From: DATHSY01 sp046729855
Lineage (GTDB): Bacteria > Actinomycetota > UBA4738 > HRBIN12
DNA length: 31,867 bases
Direction: 5' to 3'
NCBI GenBank assembly: GCA_046729855.1
Contig: JBKPHM010000018.1
Span: 1-31,867, forward strand
The stretch's first letter is position 1. Every line of letters begins with the position of its first letter. The translations under genes and the position numbers were made by a program. The notes under the pieces were generated by a model, which searched no databases, was not told the origin of the DNA, and saw only the letters and a program-made list of their open reading frames with translations. Below, piece after piece: positions 1 to 7,917 of the stretch.

Positions 1-44
1 CGGCAGAACTGCCCCAGCGGCCGCCAAGCGGCGAAGGGCAAGAG

Positions 45-770
45 TCACCTCCTATCGGATAGAAGGTAGCTGACCACCGCGAGTACACGCCGGTCATCGT
101 CAGTCGTCTGCTCGAGACCCATCTTCATGAAGATGTGGGCGACGTGCTTCTCGACGGTCTTCGGGCTCAGGAAGAGCCGTCTTCCGATTGCGGCGTTCGT
201 CCGCCCCTCCGCCATCAGCGACAGGACTTCACGCTCGCGATCGGTCAGTTCGGCGAGTTCGTCAGTCATCCGTCGACGTTGTAGCAACCGTCCGACAACT
301 TCCGGGTCGATGACAGAGCCTCCGGCCGCGATCCGGTGCAGCGCGTCGATGAACTCAGTGATATCCGAGATCCGGTCTTTCAGGAGGTACCCGACACCGT
401 GAGGTCGTTCTCCCAGAACGGCCATAACGTCCTGGGTCTCGACGTACTGGGAGAGGACGAGCACACCGGTTTCCGGTCGCTCCTCCCGGATCCGCCGTGC
501 CGCGACCAGACCGTCGTTCGTGTTCGTGGGCGGCATCCGGATATCGGTCACAACCAAATCCGGACGGAGCTGGCGGACCCGAGCGAGCAGCGCGTCGGCA
601 TCGGACGCCTCACCGACGACGTCAAAGCCCTTCTCCGCAAGCAGCCGCGTCACACCGCCGCGGATCAGCGCCGAGTCGTCCGCAACCACGACGCTGAGAC
701 GGCGGTCGTGCGATCGTTCGAGGCCCTCGGCTCCCTGAACGTCGTGGCCTGGGGCCCTAGCGCTCGCCAA
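45..770 (-). CDS. NarL/FixJ-family response regulator (receiver + LuxR HTH)
   Basis: This is a DNA-binding response regulator, probably phosphorylated by the kinase encoded just upstream (757-2577). The receiver domain spans about residues 25-145 of the 241-residue reading. The acidic pair is in VVVADDSALI, the phospho-acceptor is Asp76 in VVTDIRMPP, and the conserved Lys is in YLLKDR. The LuxR-type helix-turn-helix is near residues 172-220, with the typical LTDREREVLSLMAEG and SPKTVEKHV motifs. The open frame begins at a TTG (770) that overlaps the end of the kinase gene by 14 nt, so the two genes are translationally coupled. No strong Shine-Dalgarno precedes that TTG. A later GTG near 689, directly before VADDS, would trim a non-conserved N-terminal tail, so the start is uncertain. 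The target genes cannot be read from the sequence. Confidence 0.93.
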   Translation of the reverse strand: MASARAPGHDVQGAEGLERSHDRRLSVVVADDSALIRGGVTRLLAEKGFDVVGEASDADALLARVRQLRPDLVVTDIRMPPTNTNDGLVAARRIREERPETGVLVLSQYVETQDVMAVLGERPHGVGYLLKDRISDITEFIDALHRIAAGGSVIDPEVVGRLLQRRRMTDELAELTDREREVLSLMAEGRTNAAIGRRLFLSPKTVEKHVAHIFMKMGLEQTTDDDRRVLAVVSYLLSDRR

Positions 771-2577
771 GAGGGATCGCCGCCCGCACCGTGGAACCCG
801 CTCCCATCTGGCTCGAGACCGTGAAGGTGCCGCCGAGCGCCGCGACGCGATCCTTCATCCCTCGGAGGCCTGAGCCCTTCGAGTCGTCGGCGCCCCCGAC
901 GCCGTCGTCGGAGATCTCCACCTGAAGGGTCGCCCCGCGCTGTTCGATCAGGACGTCCGCGCGGGTCGCACCGGCGTGCTTCGCGATGTTCGTCAGCGCC
1001 TCTGCCACCACGAAGTACGCCGTCGCCTCGGCCGGCTCGGACGCCCGCGTTTGCGAGTGGTCGTCGACACCGACCGCGATCGGGGCGCGTTCCGCCAATG
1101 CGGCCACCGCGGCCCCCAGTCCTTGTTCGGTGAGGATGGCGGGGTGGATCCCCCGAGCCAGCTCACGGAGTTCGGCGATAGCAGCCCTCAGCTCGTCTGC
1201 CGCCGCATTGACGGCGTCGGCGAGGGACCCATCGTTATCGGGTCCGATCTGCTCCCGGATCATCGCGAGCGCCAGCGAGAGCGAGACGAGGCGCTGCTGT
1301 GCGCCGTCGTGCAGGTTCCGCTCTACGCGCCTTCGTTCGGCATCGCCCGCCTCGACGATCCTGGCACGGGAGGCGCGGACGTCTTCGAGCTTCGCACGAA
1401 CCTCCGCTCGCAGTCGCTCGTTCCATATCGCCAGGCGGGCCGCCGCTGCGACCGCCTCCACGAGCTCCGGGTCGTGGCGAAGCACCTCGTCGTGGATCAG
1501 CGCCGCGATCGGCTCACCGTCGCGCTCGAGCGTCGTTACCAATCGCCCACTGCCCTCGGGCGGAAGCGTCACAGGCCGACCGCTGGCATCAACATATTCG
1601 GCTGGTTCGGGGACGAAGTACGCGATCTCCAGGGTGGGGTCTCCGAGGCGATGAGCGAGGGCGTCGCGGAGCCCACTTCGTGGAAGCTCGGCGTTGCCAA
1701 GCTCGACCACGAGTTCTCCAACAGACGAACGAACGAGTCTCGTCCGCAACAGCCCAACCGCGAAGCCGACTGGGAGGGCAACTTGCACCAGCATCCCGGC
1801 GTTGCCGAAGAACGGTGTTGTGGAATCCTCATGAATGCCCAGAGCGTCACCCACGAACAGGAAGAGCGCCCATGCGATCATCGGGATGCTGGCGACGATG
1901 ACCGGCCGGATCGAGCGCCGGAGAGCAGACGTTCCACGAATCCAATGGACAGCCAAAGCCACGGACGCCGTCACGGCGAGCAAGGCAGCCGCGGCCGCGT
2001 TGATACGGCCGATCACGTCTGCGACCGCGTTGTCCGGGAAGACGACGAGCACGTTCCGGAACGGACCGCCACCCGGGTCCCAGAAGATCGCATGAACGAT
2101 CGTGCTCACGACCCACGACAGGTACAGGACAATCAGCAGCGCCCGATCGCCTGCTGACTCGAGGCGCCCGCTCGGGAAGGCCAGGAACAGATGCGCAAGG
2201 AGGACGAGGTATAGGCCGCCGAGGAGCCACCCGAGCGTCCACGTAAGGTCAGTCGGTATCCACCCGATGACGTACGTGAACCAGGCGAACCCGGCGGCGA
2301 CGCTCAGCAGGCCAATCCTGTTCTCAGGACGCCGCCACCAGATGTAGAGGCCAAGGAAGACGAATGACCATCCGACGGCGACCTCGGCGGCGATCCGCCA
2401 GGGATCTATCGGGCCCTCGTACCAGCTGACGTAGGGGCCGACGATCGCGACAAGTCCGACGAGGCAGCCGGCACATCCCAGAGCGAGGATGAGGACCCTC
2501 GTACGACGGCGGCTGACCGCCCTCGGTTCGTCGACCGATCCACCCATCGACGCCGCTCGGATCGCGGTCACGTCCAT
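757..2577 (-). CDS. Membrane sensor histidine kinase, NarL/LiaS-like (HisKA_3 + HATPase)
   Basis: This is an integral-membrane sensor kinase of 606 residues that should phosphorylate the regulator encoded directly downstream. The N-terminal half (about residues 25-280) holds several hydrophobic segments separated by short loops and probably senses the membrane or envelope. A linker follows, then a HisKA_3 dimerisation domain with the phospho-acceptor His423 in RRVERNLHDGAQQRL. The C-terminal HATPase domain shows an N box (EALTNIAKHAG) and G boxes (ISDDGVGG, GSGLRGMKDRV). I placed the start at ATG 2577 because a GGAG lies about 7 nt upstream. The frame stays open to 2658, but the extra residues look non-coding. 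It forms a kinase-then-regulator operon. The ligand is unknown. Confidence 0.93.
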   Translation of the reverse strand: MDVTAIRAASMGGSVDEPRAVSRRRTRVLILALGCAGCLVGLVAIVGPYVSWYEGPIDPWRIAAEVAVGWSFVFLGLYIWWRRPENRIGLLSVAAGFAWFTYVIGWIPTDLTWTLGWLLGGLYLVLLAHLFLAFPSGRLESAGDRALLIVLYLSWVVSTIVHAIFWDPGGGPFRNVLVVFPDNAVADVIGRINAAAAALLAVTASVALAVHWIRGTSALRRSIRPVIVASIPMIAWALFLFVGDALGIHEDSTTPFFGNAGMLVQVALPVGFAVGLLRTRLVRSSVGELVVELGNAELPRSGLRDALAHRLGDPTLEIAYFVPEPAEYVDASGRPVTLPPEGSGRLVTTLERDGEPIAALIHDEVLRHDPELVEAVAAAARLAIWNERLRAEVRAKLEDVRASRARIVEAGDAERRRVERNLHDGAQQRLVSLSLALAMIREQIGPDNDGSLADAVNAAADELRAAIAELRELARGIHPAILTEQGLGAAVAALAERAPIAVGVDDHSQTRASEPAEATAYFVVAEALTNIAKHAGATRADVLIEQRGATLQVEISDDGVGGADDSKGSGLRGMKDRVAALGGTFTVSSQMGAGSTVRAAIPLGER

Positions 2578-2697
2578 GCGTCCACTCCGGTAAGCGATCC
2601 TCGTATGCAAGCACCTTTGCGTAATCAGGGGTAGCCCCCAGTGCACACGGGGGAGCACACCGATGCCCCGGCCCCAGCCGCGACCTACCGTCGGCGT

Positions 2698-2706
2698 GGA
2701 AGGAGG
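2698..2706 (+). promoter_or_regulatory. Strong Shine-Dalgarno for the small ORF at 2712
   Basis: GGAAGGAGG ends 5 nt before ATG 2712. It is among the closest matches to the anti-16S tail in the window and is the main reason for calling the short reading frame behind it a gene. Confidence 0.6.
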
Positions 2707-2711
2707 CAGCC

Positions 2712-2882
2712 ATGACGCGACACCTGACGATCCGTCTCTTGCCGGCGGCGCTGCTGCTCGTCTGCGTTGTCTTCGTCTGGTCGGTCTGGTTCAGACCATC
2801 CGGCGCCGGGCGCATCGACCGGGTACCCGTTGCGACGCCGACGGCCTGTTTCGCCAGCGCTGAAGTCGTTCCCTGTTCTTAG
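2712..2882 (+). CDS. Small single-span membrane or secreted peptide (56 aa)
   Basis: A 56-codon frame runs from ATG 2712 to TAG 2880-2882 behind a near-perfect Shine-Dalgarno. The N-terminus carries basic residues (Arg3, His4, Arg8). A hydrophobic stretch of about 17 residues rich in Leu, Val and Trp follows (residues 9-26), and then a short polar tail with two cysteines (Cys46, Cys55). This is the layout of a signal peptide or single membrane anchor. It is transcribed away from the sensor kinase at 757-2577, so the two share a divergent promoter region. I do not recognise a family. It may be a small regulator of that kinase, or the surviving 5' end of a secreted protein whose remainder decayed, since the next 500 bases hold a broken secreted gene. 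Confidence 0.5.
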   Translation: MTRHLTIRLLPAALLLVCVVFVWSVWFRPSGAGRIDRVPVATPTACFASAEVVPCS

Positions 2883-2929
2883 AGCTGTGCGGATGAAGGA
2901 GCTCCGCGTCAGAGGAAAGGGGGTTCACG

Positions 2930-3420
2930 ATGAAACGCCCGTTCAGATCTGTGATGGCGATGGCCATGCTCTTCGCTATGCCTCCACGTCGGTTGACGGC
3001 GGACTGACGTGGACCGCGGCCGCGATCACGCCGATCTACCGCTGCGCCGACCATCCCACCCCCGTTGTGCAGCCGAACGGGAACGTCTTGGTGGCCTTCA
3101 TCGAGGGCCTGACACCCTCAAGAGGCAAACTTTCATCTCGGCCAATGCTGGTGCGAGCTACCCCGGACCATTCGACATCGCGGCCGCCGACGACACTTCC
3201 CGGGCGGTGGCTTCAGAACCATGGGGGTGTCTCCCTCGACGTCGACGCCGCCGGTACGATCTACGCTGCGTAGCCCGACTCTCCCCGACGACATGACCGG
3301 CGTAGCGGTTGCAAACCGCTGCTGGCCTCCGGATAGTGGGGGCGCTTCATCCGAACCCCAGTGGGAGGCCCTCTTTGGATCGGTCGGCGAGATGCCATGT
3401 CCTTACCTCTTTAGGAGGAG
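2930..3420 (+). pseudogene. Decayed secreted BNR/Asp-box (sialidase-like propeller) protein
   Basis: Pieces of one gene appear in all three plus frames. ATG 2930 follows AGGAAAGGGGG and starts a signal-like peptide (MKRPFRSVMAMAMLFAM) that stops after 25 codons. In a second frame, 2989-3012 encodes a textbook Asp-box, SVDGGLTW, followed by a strand-like PVVQPNGNVLVAFIEG. At 3129 the third frame takes over with FISANAGASYPGPFDIA, a degenerate Asp-box. The second frame then resumes with VSLDVDAAGTIYAA and meets a TAG at 3271-3273. Intact homologues are secreted beta-propellers with several such repeats. At least two frameshifts and one stop make this a dead gene. The final part (3290-3420) is only weakly propeller-like. 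Confidence 0.6.
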
Positions 3421-3427
3421 GACGGGA

Positions 3428-3794
3428 ACTTGTCCGGCGCCGTGACGGTCGGTCGGGAGACTTGTCCGGCACCGGGGGAGACGAACGTCCAAAGACTTGT
3501 GTGCTGGCAGCGGTCTGTCGGACTCAAACCGAGCCCGCTCCGGTGCGTATCGCGCCGATCATCGGGCAGAGCCGCCGGTCAGAGAGCACTTTCGCTAGCG
3601 GAGGCGGACGGGAATTGAACCCGCCTGCAGGCTTTGGCCCGCACACCGATTTTTAAGGCATGTCCGACGCTCGCGCTGCTTTCAGGCCTGCGACCAGCGT
3701 CTTTGTCTTCGGACGCCCTCCCAGATTTCGAAAAGACTTGTGAGGCCGATCCGGCTCGAAGACCTGGCCGGCGGCCTTCGAAGACTTGTCCGGC
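3428..3794 (+). repeat. Dispersed direct repeats of ACTTGTCCGGC around the tRNA-Sec fragment
   Basis: Three exact copies of the 11-mer ACTTGTCCGGC lie at 3428-3438, 3460-3470 and 3784-3794. Partial copies sharing ACTTGT lie at 3495 and 3736. Most are preceded by GA or AAG. They flank the half tRNA-Sec on both sides. Short direct repeats like this occur as arm-type integrase sites or as multiple terminal repeats of insertion sequences. No transposase frame is visible here, so the role is inferred. Confidence 0.5.
3598..3657 (-). repeat. Diverged copy of the 3' half of tRNA-Sec (probable attachment site remnant)
   Basis: These 60 bases align without gaps to 8169-8228, the 3' half of the selenocysteine tRNA gene, with about nine mismatches. 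The match covers the acceptor 3' strand, the T arm (one change in the loop), the long variable arm and the anticodon loop. It ends there, and no 5' half follows. Both copies have the same orientation. A 3'-half tRNA duplicate at a distance from the intact gene is the usual footprint of an element that integrated into a tRNA gene. The divergence says the event is old or that the element carried its own variant. Confidence 0.6.
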
Positions 3795-4021
3795 CATCAC
3801 CCCTCGATCGCACGATACCTCTGATCCTTCGACCCGAGTTGGGGTCATGCGTCTCCGCAACCACAACGGAGGCGAGCTCCGAAGCGCTCGGACCATCGCC
3901 CACGAAGTGTGCCCGAGGCATTGCGCGTACGTGCGCCGCGAGGGGGCACGTCGGAGGGGTGACACCACGACCTTCGATTGGCCAGTTTGCCCGCATGTAG
4001 CGGCTCAGGGGACGTGCGAAC
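3658..4021. other. Non-coding stretch ahead of the orphan kinase
   Basis: No convincing gene is seen here; the open frames in it have unrelated composition on both strands. It carries two of the ACTTGT repeats and presumably the promoter of the kinase at 4022. AGGGGAC at about 4008-4014 is that gene's likely ribosome-binding site. Confidence 0.4.
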
Positions 4022-6169
4022 ATGCCGCCCATGACGACCGACGCTGGCGTCGGGGTGGACCGCCGGAGCGCTCACCGGGCGCTGGCGCGCGTCCTGCTCG
4101 GCGTGTTCGCCCTGGGGATCGTCGCCAACGTCGTCCTCGCGGTGCTCGACGCCAGCCTCACGGGCAGACGCGTGTTCTCCGAGGGGCTGCTGAGCGACTT
4201 CGGCTTCGTGCTCGCATTCGGAAGCTTTCCGATCATCGGGTATGTCCTTGCGACTCGCCGCCCGGACAACTCGCTTGGCTGGCTCATGCTCGGCATGGGC
4301 GTCGTGTTGGGACTGCCGACCGTCGCCTACGGGACGTACGCGATCCACGGAGGTCCGGGCGGCCGTGAGCTCGGGCGCGTCCTCATCGCGATCGACCAAC
4401 CTTCGTGGGTTCCACTCGTGGTCATCCCCGCCACGTTTCTGATCCTGCTGTTTCCCGACGGCCATCTGCCGTCGCCGCGGTGGCGCTGGTTCGCGAGGGT
4501 GATTGGTGTCGGATACGCCCTGATCTTCCTCGCGATCCTGCTAGGGCCGGGTCCGGTCGAGGACAGCGCGATCCCCAACCTCCAGAACCCCCTTGGGATC
4601 GAGTGGCTCCGTCCGATCTTGAGCGGCGCGCTCGTCCTGCTCGTTCTGATCCCGATCGGCGCAATCGGCTCGCTCGCGAGCCTGGTGATGCGGTTTCGTC
4701 GGTCCTCCGGTATCGAGCGGCTCCAACTGCGCTGGCTGTTGACCGCCGCCTCGATCGTGGCCGTCCTGTACTCGACGGTCCTGCTGTTGTCGTTCTCCGT
4801 GCCCACGTGGAGCGGCCCGGAGAACCCACGGTGGCTCACGGTGTTTCAGAACGTGGCCATCCTGTCGTTCGCGCTGATCCCGATTGCGATCGGCGTCGCG
4901 GTGCTTCGGTATCGCCTGTTCGAGATCGACGTCGTGGTGAACAGGGCCCTTCTGTTCAGCGCGCTAGGCTTGTTCGTCACGGTCGTGTACGTGGCGATCG
5001 TCGTAGGTGTCGGCGCCATCGTCGGCAGCCGCGCCAGCCCTGTGCTGTCGGCTGTCGCCGCGGCGGTTGTGGCGCTCGCGTTCCAGCCCGTCCGTCGGCA
5101 AGCGCAGCACGTGGCCAACCGAGTGGTCTACGGGAAGCGGGCCACCCCCTACGAGGTGCTGTCGGAGCTCTCCGATCGCCTGGGGACCGCGTACGCGAAC
5201 GAGGACCTGCTGCCGCGGATGGCGCAAGCTCTCGCGGGCGGTGCGGGCGCCGCCCGAACCGACGTATGGATCCGCGTCGGCGAGGCGCTCCGGCCGGCGG
5301 CCACGTGGCCCGAAGAGGCCCCTGTGGTCGACGCCGTCTCTGTCGACGAGGCGGAGGCATCGTCGCCGCGTTTCCTGCGCGTGCCGGTCCGGCATCAGGG
5401 CGAGCTCCTGGGGGCGCTCTCGATCGAGAAGCGGCCGGGCGACAACATCCAACCGACGGAGGAAAAGCTCGTGCGCGACCTGGCCGCCCAGGCCGGCCTG
5501 GTCATGCGAAACGCGGCGCTCACCGAGCAGCTGCTCGAGCACATCGTGCAGCTCCGGGCGTCCCGCCAGCGCCTGGTGCACGCCCAGGATGAGGAGCGGC
5601 GGCGGATCGAGCGCAACCTGCACGACGGCGCGCAGCAACAGCTCGTGGCCCTCTCGGTCAAGATCCGTCTGGTCGAGGGCCTGATCGAACACGACGTCGC
5701 CAAGGCCCTTGAGCTGCTGGCCGGCCTCAAGGCAGATGCCGGGGACGCGATCGAGACGCTTCGCGCCCTGGCACGCGGGATCTATCCGCCGCTGCTGGCC
5801 GATCAAGGGTTGGTGGCCGCGCTTGAGGCGCAGGTGCGCAAGGCCGCGATCCCTACCGAGGTCGTCGCTGACCGCATAACGCGGTACCCGCAGGAGGTCG
5901 AGGCGACGATCTACTTCTGCGCGCTCGAAGCGCTCAACAACGCGGCCAAGTACTCGGGCGCCAGCCGCGCACGAGTGCGCCTGGCGCACGAGGACGGCGT
6001 CATCACGTTCGACATCACAGACGACGGCGCCGGGTTCGACGCTGCCGAGAAGCGAGAGGGGACGGGTCTGCGCGGCATGACTGACCGCGTGGATGCCGTC
6101 GGCGGGACGCTGGACATCCGATCGGCGCCGGGAGCGGGAACGACGGTCAGCGGTCGGGTCCCGATCTAG
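4022..6169 (+). CDS. Orphan membrane sensor histidine kinase with GAF domain
   Basis: A 715-residue membrane histidine kinase with no response regulator beside it. Residues 18-350 hold roughly eight to ten hydrophobic spans, including a conserved-looking RRPDNSLGWLMLG stretch common in actinobacterial kinases of this type. A GAF-like domain follows at about 376-500 (YEVLSELSDRLG to LAAQAGLVMRN). Next come a HisKA_3 domain with phospho-acceptor His534 in RRRIERNLHDGAQQQL and a HATPase domain with EALNNAAKYSG, ITDDGAGF and GTGLRGMTDRV. ATG 4022 is preceded by AGGGGAC at good spacing; ATG 4031 is a possible alternative. All catalytic motifs are intact although the surrounding DNA is degraded. 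Its partner is probably encoded elsewhere or was lost. It lies inside the tRNA-Sec-bounded segment and may be island cargo. Confidence 0.92.
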   Translation: MPPMTTDAGVGVDRRSAHRALARVLLGVFALGIVANVVLAVLDASLTGRRVFSEGLLSDFGFVLAFGSFPIIGYVLATRRPDNSLGWLMLGMGVVLGLPTVAYGTYAIHGGPGGRELGRVLIAIDQPSWVPLVVIPATFLILLFPDGHLPSPRWRWFARVIGVGYALIFLAILLGPGPVEDSAIPNLQNPLGIEWLRPILSGALVLLVLIPIGAIGSLASLVMRFRRSSGIERLQLRWLLTAASIVAVLYSTVLLLSFSVPTWSGPENPRWLTVFQNVAILSFALIPIAIGVAVLRYRLFEIDVVVNRALLFSALGLFVTVVYVAIVVGVGAIVGSRASPVLSAVAAAVVALAFQPVRRQAQHVANRVVYGKRATPYEVLSELSDRLGTAYANEDLLPRMAQALAGGAGAARTDVWIRVGEALRPAATWPEEAPVVDAVSVDEAEASSPRFLRVPVRHQGELLGALSIEKRPGDNIQPTEEKLVRDLAAQAGLVMRNAALTEQLLEHIVQLRASRQRLVHAQDEERRRIERNLHDGAQQQLVALSVKIRLVEGLIEHDVAKALELLAGLKADAGDAIETLRALARGIYPPLLADQGLVAALEAQVRKAAIPTEVVADRITRYPQEVEATIYFCALEALNNAAKYSGASRARVRLAHEDGVITFDITDDGAGFDAAEKREGTGLRGMTDRVDAVGGTLDIRSAPGAGTTVSGRVPI

Positions 6170-7709
6170 ACGGCTCGTCCTCATGCCGTTTATATCGGTG
6201 CCGCTCCATACCTCGATCGGTCCTCGGCCGCCATCTCAGCTTCGTCTGCGTGTGTGTCTCGCGCCGCTTGGGCCGAGCGCTTGGGCAAGACAGCCTTCCG
6301 GCGCTTCCAAGAGTCCGGCCCCGTACCGTCTTCGTACCCACGGGGTGAAAGGTGAAGGCACAGTGGCGAAGGCGACGCGCTGATCGTACCGTTGAGGCGG
6401 TCGCGTTTGTTGTTGGGTCACTGCAACGCCGCAGCGCGCCAGGTCTTGGGGTAGGGCAGAGGCGAGCTAACGCGGAGGGCAACGGTCGAACGCCCCCTAG
6501 ACTTCGGGTCCGTGGGGGCGTGTGTTCGAGCTGCGGGGGCGAGAATCCGGAGGGCTTTCGTTTCTGCGGGTCGTGTGGCGCCTCGCTTGGATCGTCCGTG
6601 CTCAAGGCCAGATGGCGGGCCCGCTCCTCCGGATCCCGCGCGATCTCGGCCAGCTCGGCGTGGACACCGCGTCGCTCCTTGGTCGACGCGTCGGAATACA
6701 CCACCGACGCGAAGAGCGGATGGCTGAACCGCACCGCGTCGCCTTCGGTTTCAACGATCCCTGCAGCGACCGCCTCTTCGATACCGGCGCGAATGTCGCC
6801 GCGACTGGTTGCGAGGGAGGCGACGGTCGGATGGGCAAAGGCCGACACGAGCAAGAGCGCGCGACGGGCAGTGGGGGACCGGGACGAGAGCCGCCCTCGA
6901 AGGGTTTGCCGAAGGTCGACCGGCAGGGGGAACTCTTCCCGTTGTCCTCCGGCAGCTCCCTGATCGATGATCGCTCGGGCGACCTCAAGAGCGAAGAGCG
7001 GGTTGCCGCCCGAGACCTGCCGAATCTTGCGGAGCACGTTGACCGGGAGCTCCGATCCGAGCCGCTCGGCGATAATGCGACCGGTGGTGGACATGTCGAG
7101 CGGCCCCACCGCAAGGCGGGGTGCTCCCCGCGCGATCAGCTCGTTCAGAAGGTCATGCGGCTCATCCCGCGCTATCGCTAAGCGAATGGTTGCGAGGACG
7201 CCTATCCGGTCTTGATCCTGCAGCCTCCGAACCGCGAAGGCGAGTGTGGAGGCCGACGCCGCGTCGAGCCACTGAAGGTCATCTATGGCGACGACGAGAG
7301 GTCCGCGCTCTGCGAGCGTGCGCACCGTGGACAGCACGGCGGCCGAGACCGTTCGCTGGTCGATCGGTGCCTTTCCTGGACTTTGGAGAAGAAGCACGAC
7401 GTTCAGTGCGCGTTGCTGCGGCTCCGGTAGCGTGTCTATCGCCTCGTTGTCGACGGCGTCAACAAGAAGGTCGGCGAGCCCGGCAAACGACAGATGAGCC
7501 TCCGCCTCGGCCGGTCGGCAAGAAAGAACTCGGTAGCCGTATTCTCTAGCGGAAGCCACGGCCGACTGCAGGAGCGCGGTCTTGCCGATCCCGGCATCAC
7601 CTACGAGAACCCGTGAAGCGAACCCATGCGTCAGCTGGTCCAGGAAGCCGCGAAGCGCTTGAACCTCGGCTCCGCGTCCGATGATGTCGCGAGGGTTTGC
7701 GGCGCGCAT
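6147..7709 (-). CDS. Truncated MalT/LuxR-type (LAL) ATPase regulator
   Basis: The first 375 residues are the AAA+ half of a large ATP-binding LuxR regulator. IIGRGAEVQALRGFL is at the N-terminus, Walker A GDAGIGKT at 37-44, and Walker B VVAIDDLQWLD at 139-149. RQVSGGNPLFALEVAR and the winged region FSHPLFASVVYSD follow. Family members continue with TPR-like repeats and end in a LuxR helix-turn-helix at 800-1000 residues. Here homology ends at ALSTDDPSEA (about 6580). The remaining 145 codons are Pro/Arg-rich run-on with no domain. The DNA-binding part is therefore missing and the gene is probably not functional as a regulator. ATG 7709 starts the conserved sequence directly, with only a weak ribosome site. 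Treat it as a pseudogene unless expression is shown. Confidence 0.75.
   Translation of the reverse strand: MRAANPRDIIGRGAEVQALRGFLDQLTHGFASRVLVGDAGIGKTALLQSAVASAREYGYRVLSCRPAEAEAHLSFAGLADLLVDAVDNEAIDTLPEPQQRALNVVLLLQSPGKAPIDQRTVSAAVLSTVRTLAERGPLVVAIDDLQWLDAASASTLAFAVRRLQDQDRIGVLATIRLAIARDEPHDLLNELIARGAPRLAVGPLDMSTTGRIIAERLGSELPVNVLRKIRQVSGGNPLFALEVARAIIDQGAAGGQREEFPLPVDLRQTLRGRLSSRSPTARRALLLVSAFAHPTVASLATSRGDIRAGIEEAVAAGIVETEGDAVRFSHPLFASVVYSDASTKERRGVHAELAEIARDPEERARHLALSTDDPSEAPHDPQKRKPSGFSPPQLEHTPPRTRSLGGVRPLPSALARLCPTPRPGALRRCSDPTTNATASTVRSARRLRHCAFTFHPVGTKTVRGRTLGSAGRLSCPSARPKRRETHTQTKLRWRPRTDRGMERHRYKRHEDEPSRSGPDR
6170..6517. other. Gene-free stretch between the orphan kinase and the zinc-ribbon fragment
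   Basis: I see no gene I can support. The minus-strand frame that crosses it is a non-homologous run-on of the truncated regulator to the right, rich in Pro, Arg and Ser and without recognisable motifs. Confidence 0.45.
6518..6600 (+). pseudogene. 5' stub of a zinc-ribbon (cyclase/ATPase-type) gene
   Basis: Starting at GTG 6518 the frame reads CSSCGGENPEGFRFCGSCG, a double-CxxC zinc ribbon. That ribbon is the standard N-terminus of actinobacterial adenylate-cyclase/AAA-ATPase signalling proteins. The homology stops after the second CxxC at about 6590. The sequence beyond is the antisense of the truncated regulator gene, so only the first 25 or so codons survive. Its intact parent would be on the order of a thousand residues. 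Confidence 0.6.
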
Positions 7710-7917
7710 TCAGATCGGCTCAGTCCTCCGTGCGGCTTCGATCCTCGCCCGCTGGCCCCGAGCTGGTCAAGGTGACGGCCACCTGCTCGCTGGGGTGAAC
7801 GACCCACATGTGCATGTGAAGCGAATGGGCAGATCGGGAAGGTGCACGTCGGCTTTCTGATCGTGAACGTCGACCCGGAGCTTCGAGAGCACCCTCTCAG
7901 GGGCTGCCGAAGCTTAG
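7710..7917. other. Intergenic remnant DNA
   Basis: About 200 bases without a supported gene. A TAG at 7915-7917 ends the frame upstream of the possible recombinase tail, so the rest of that recombinase is not in this stretch. Confidence 0.35.

Noticed and set aside
964..2157. Long plus-strand frames opposite the first kinase gene
   Set aside because: They are mirror frames of a well-supported kinase; their residues are Arg/Ser/Gly-rich and carry no motifs.
2640..2700. Alternative upstream start of the first kinase at 2658
   Set aside because: The added 27 residues lack a hydrophobic or conserved pattern, and ATG 2577 has the ribosome site.
3579..3968. Minus frame through the tRNA-Sec fragment
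   Set aside because: Its C-terminus is translated tRNA sequence and the rest has no motif.
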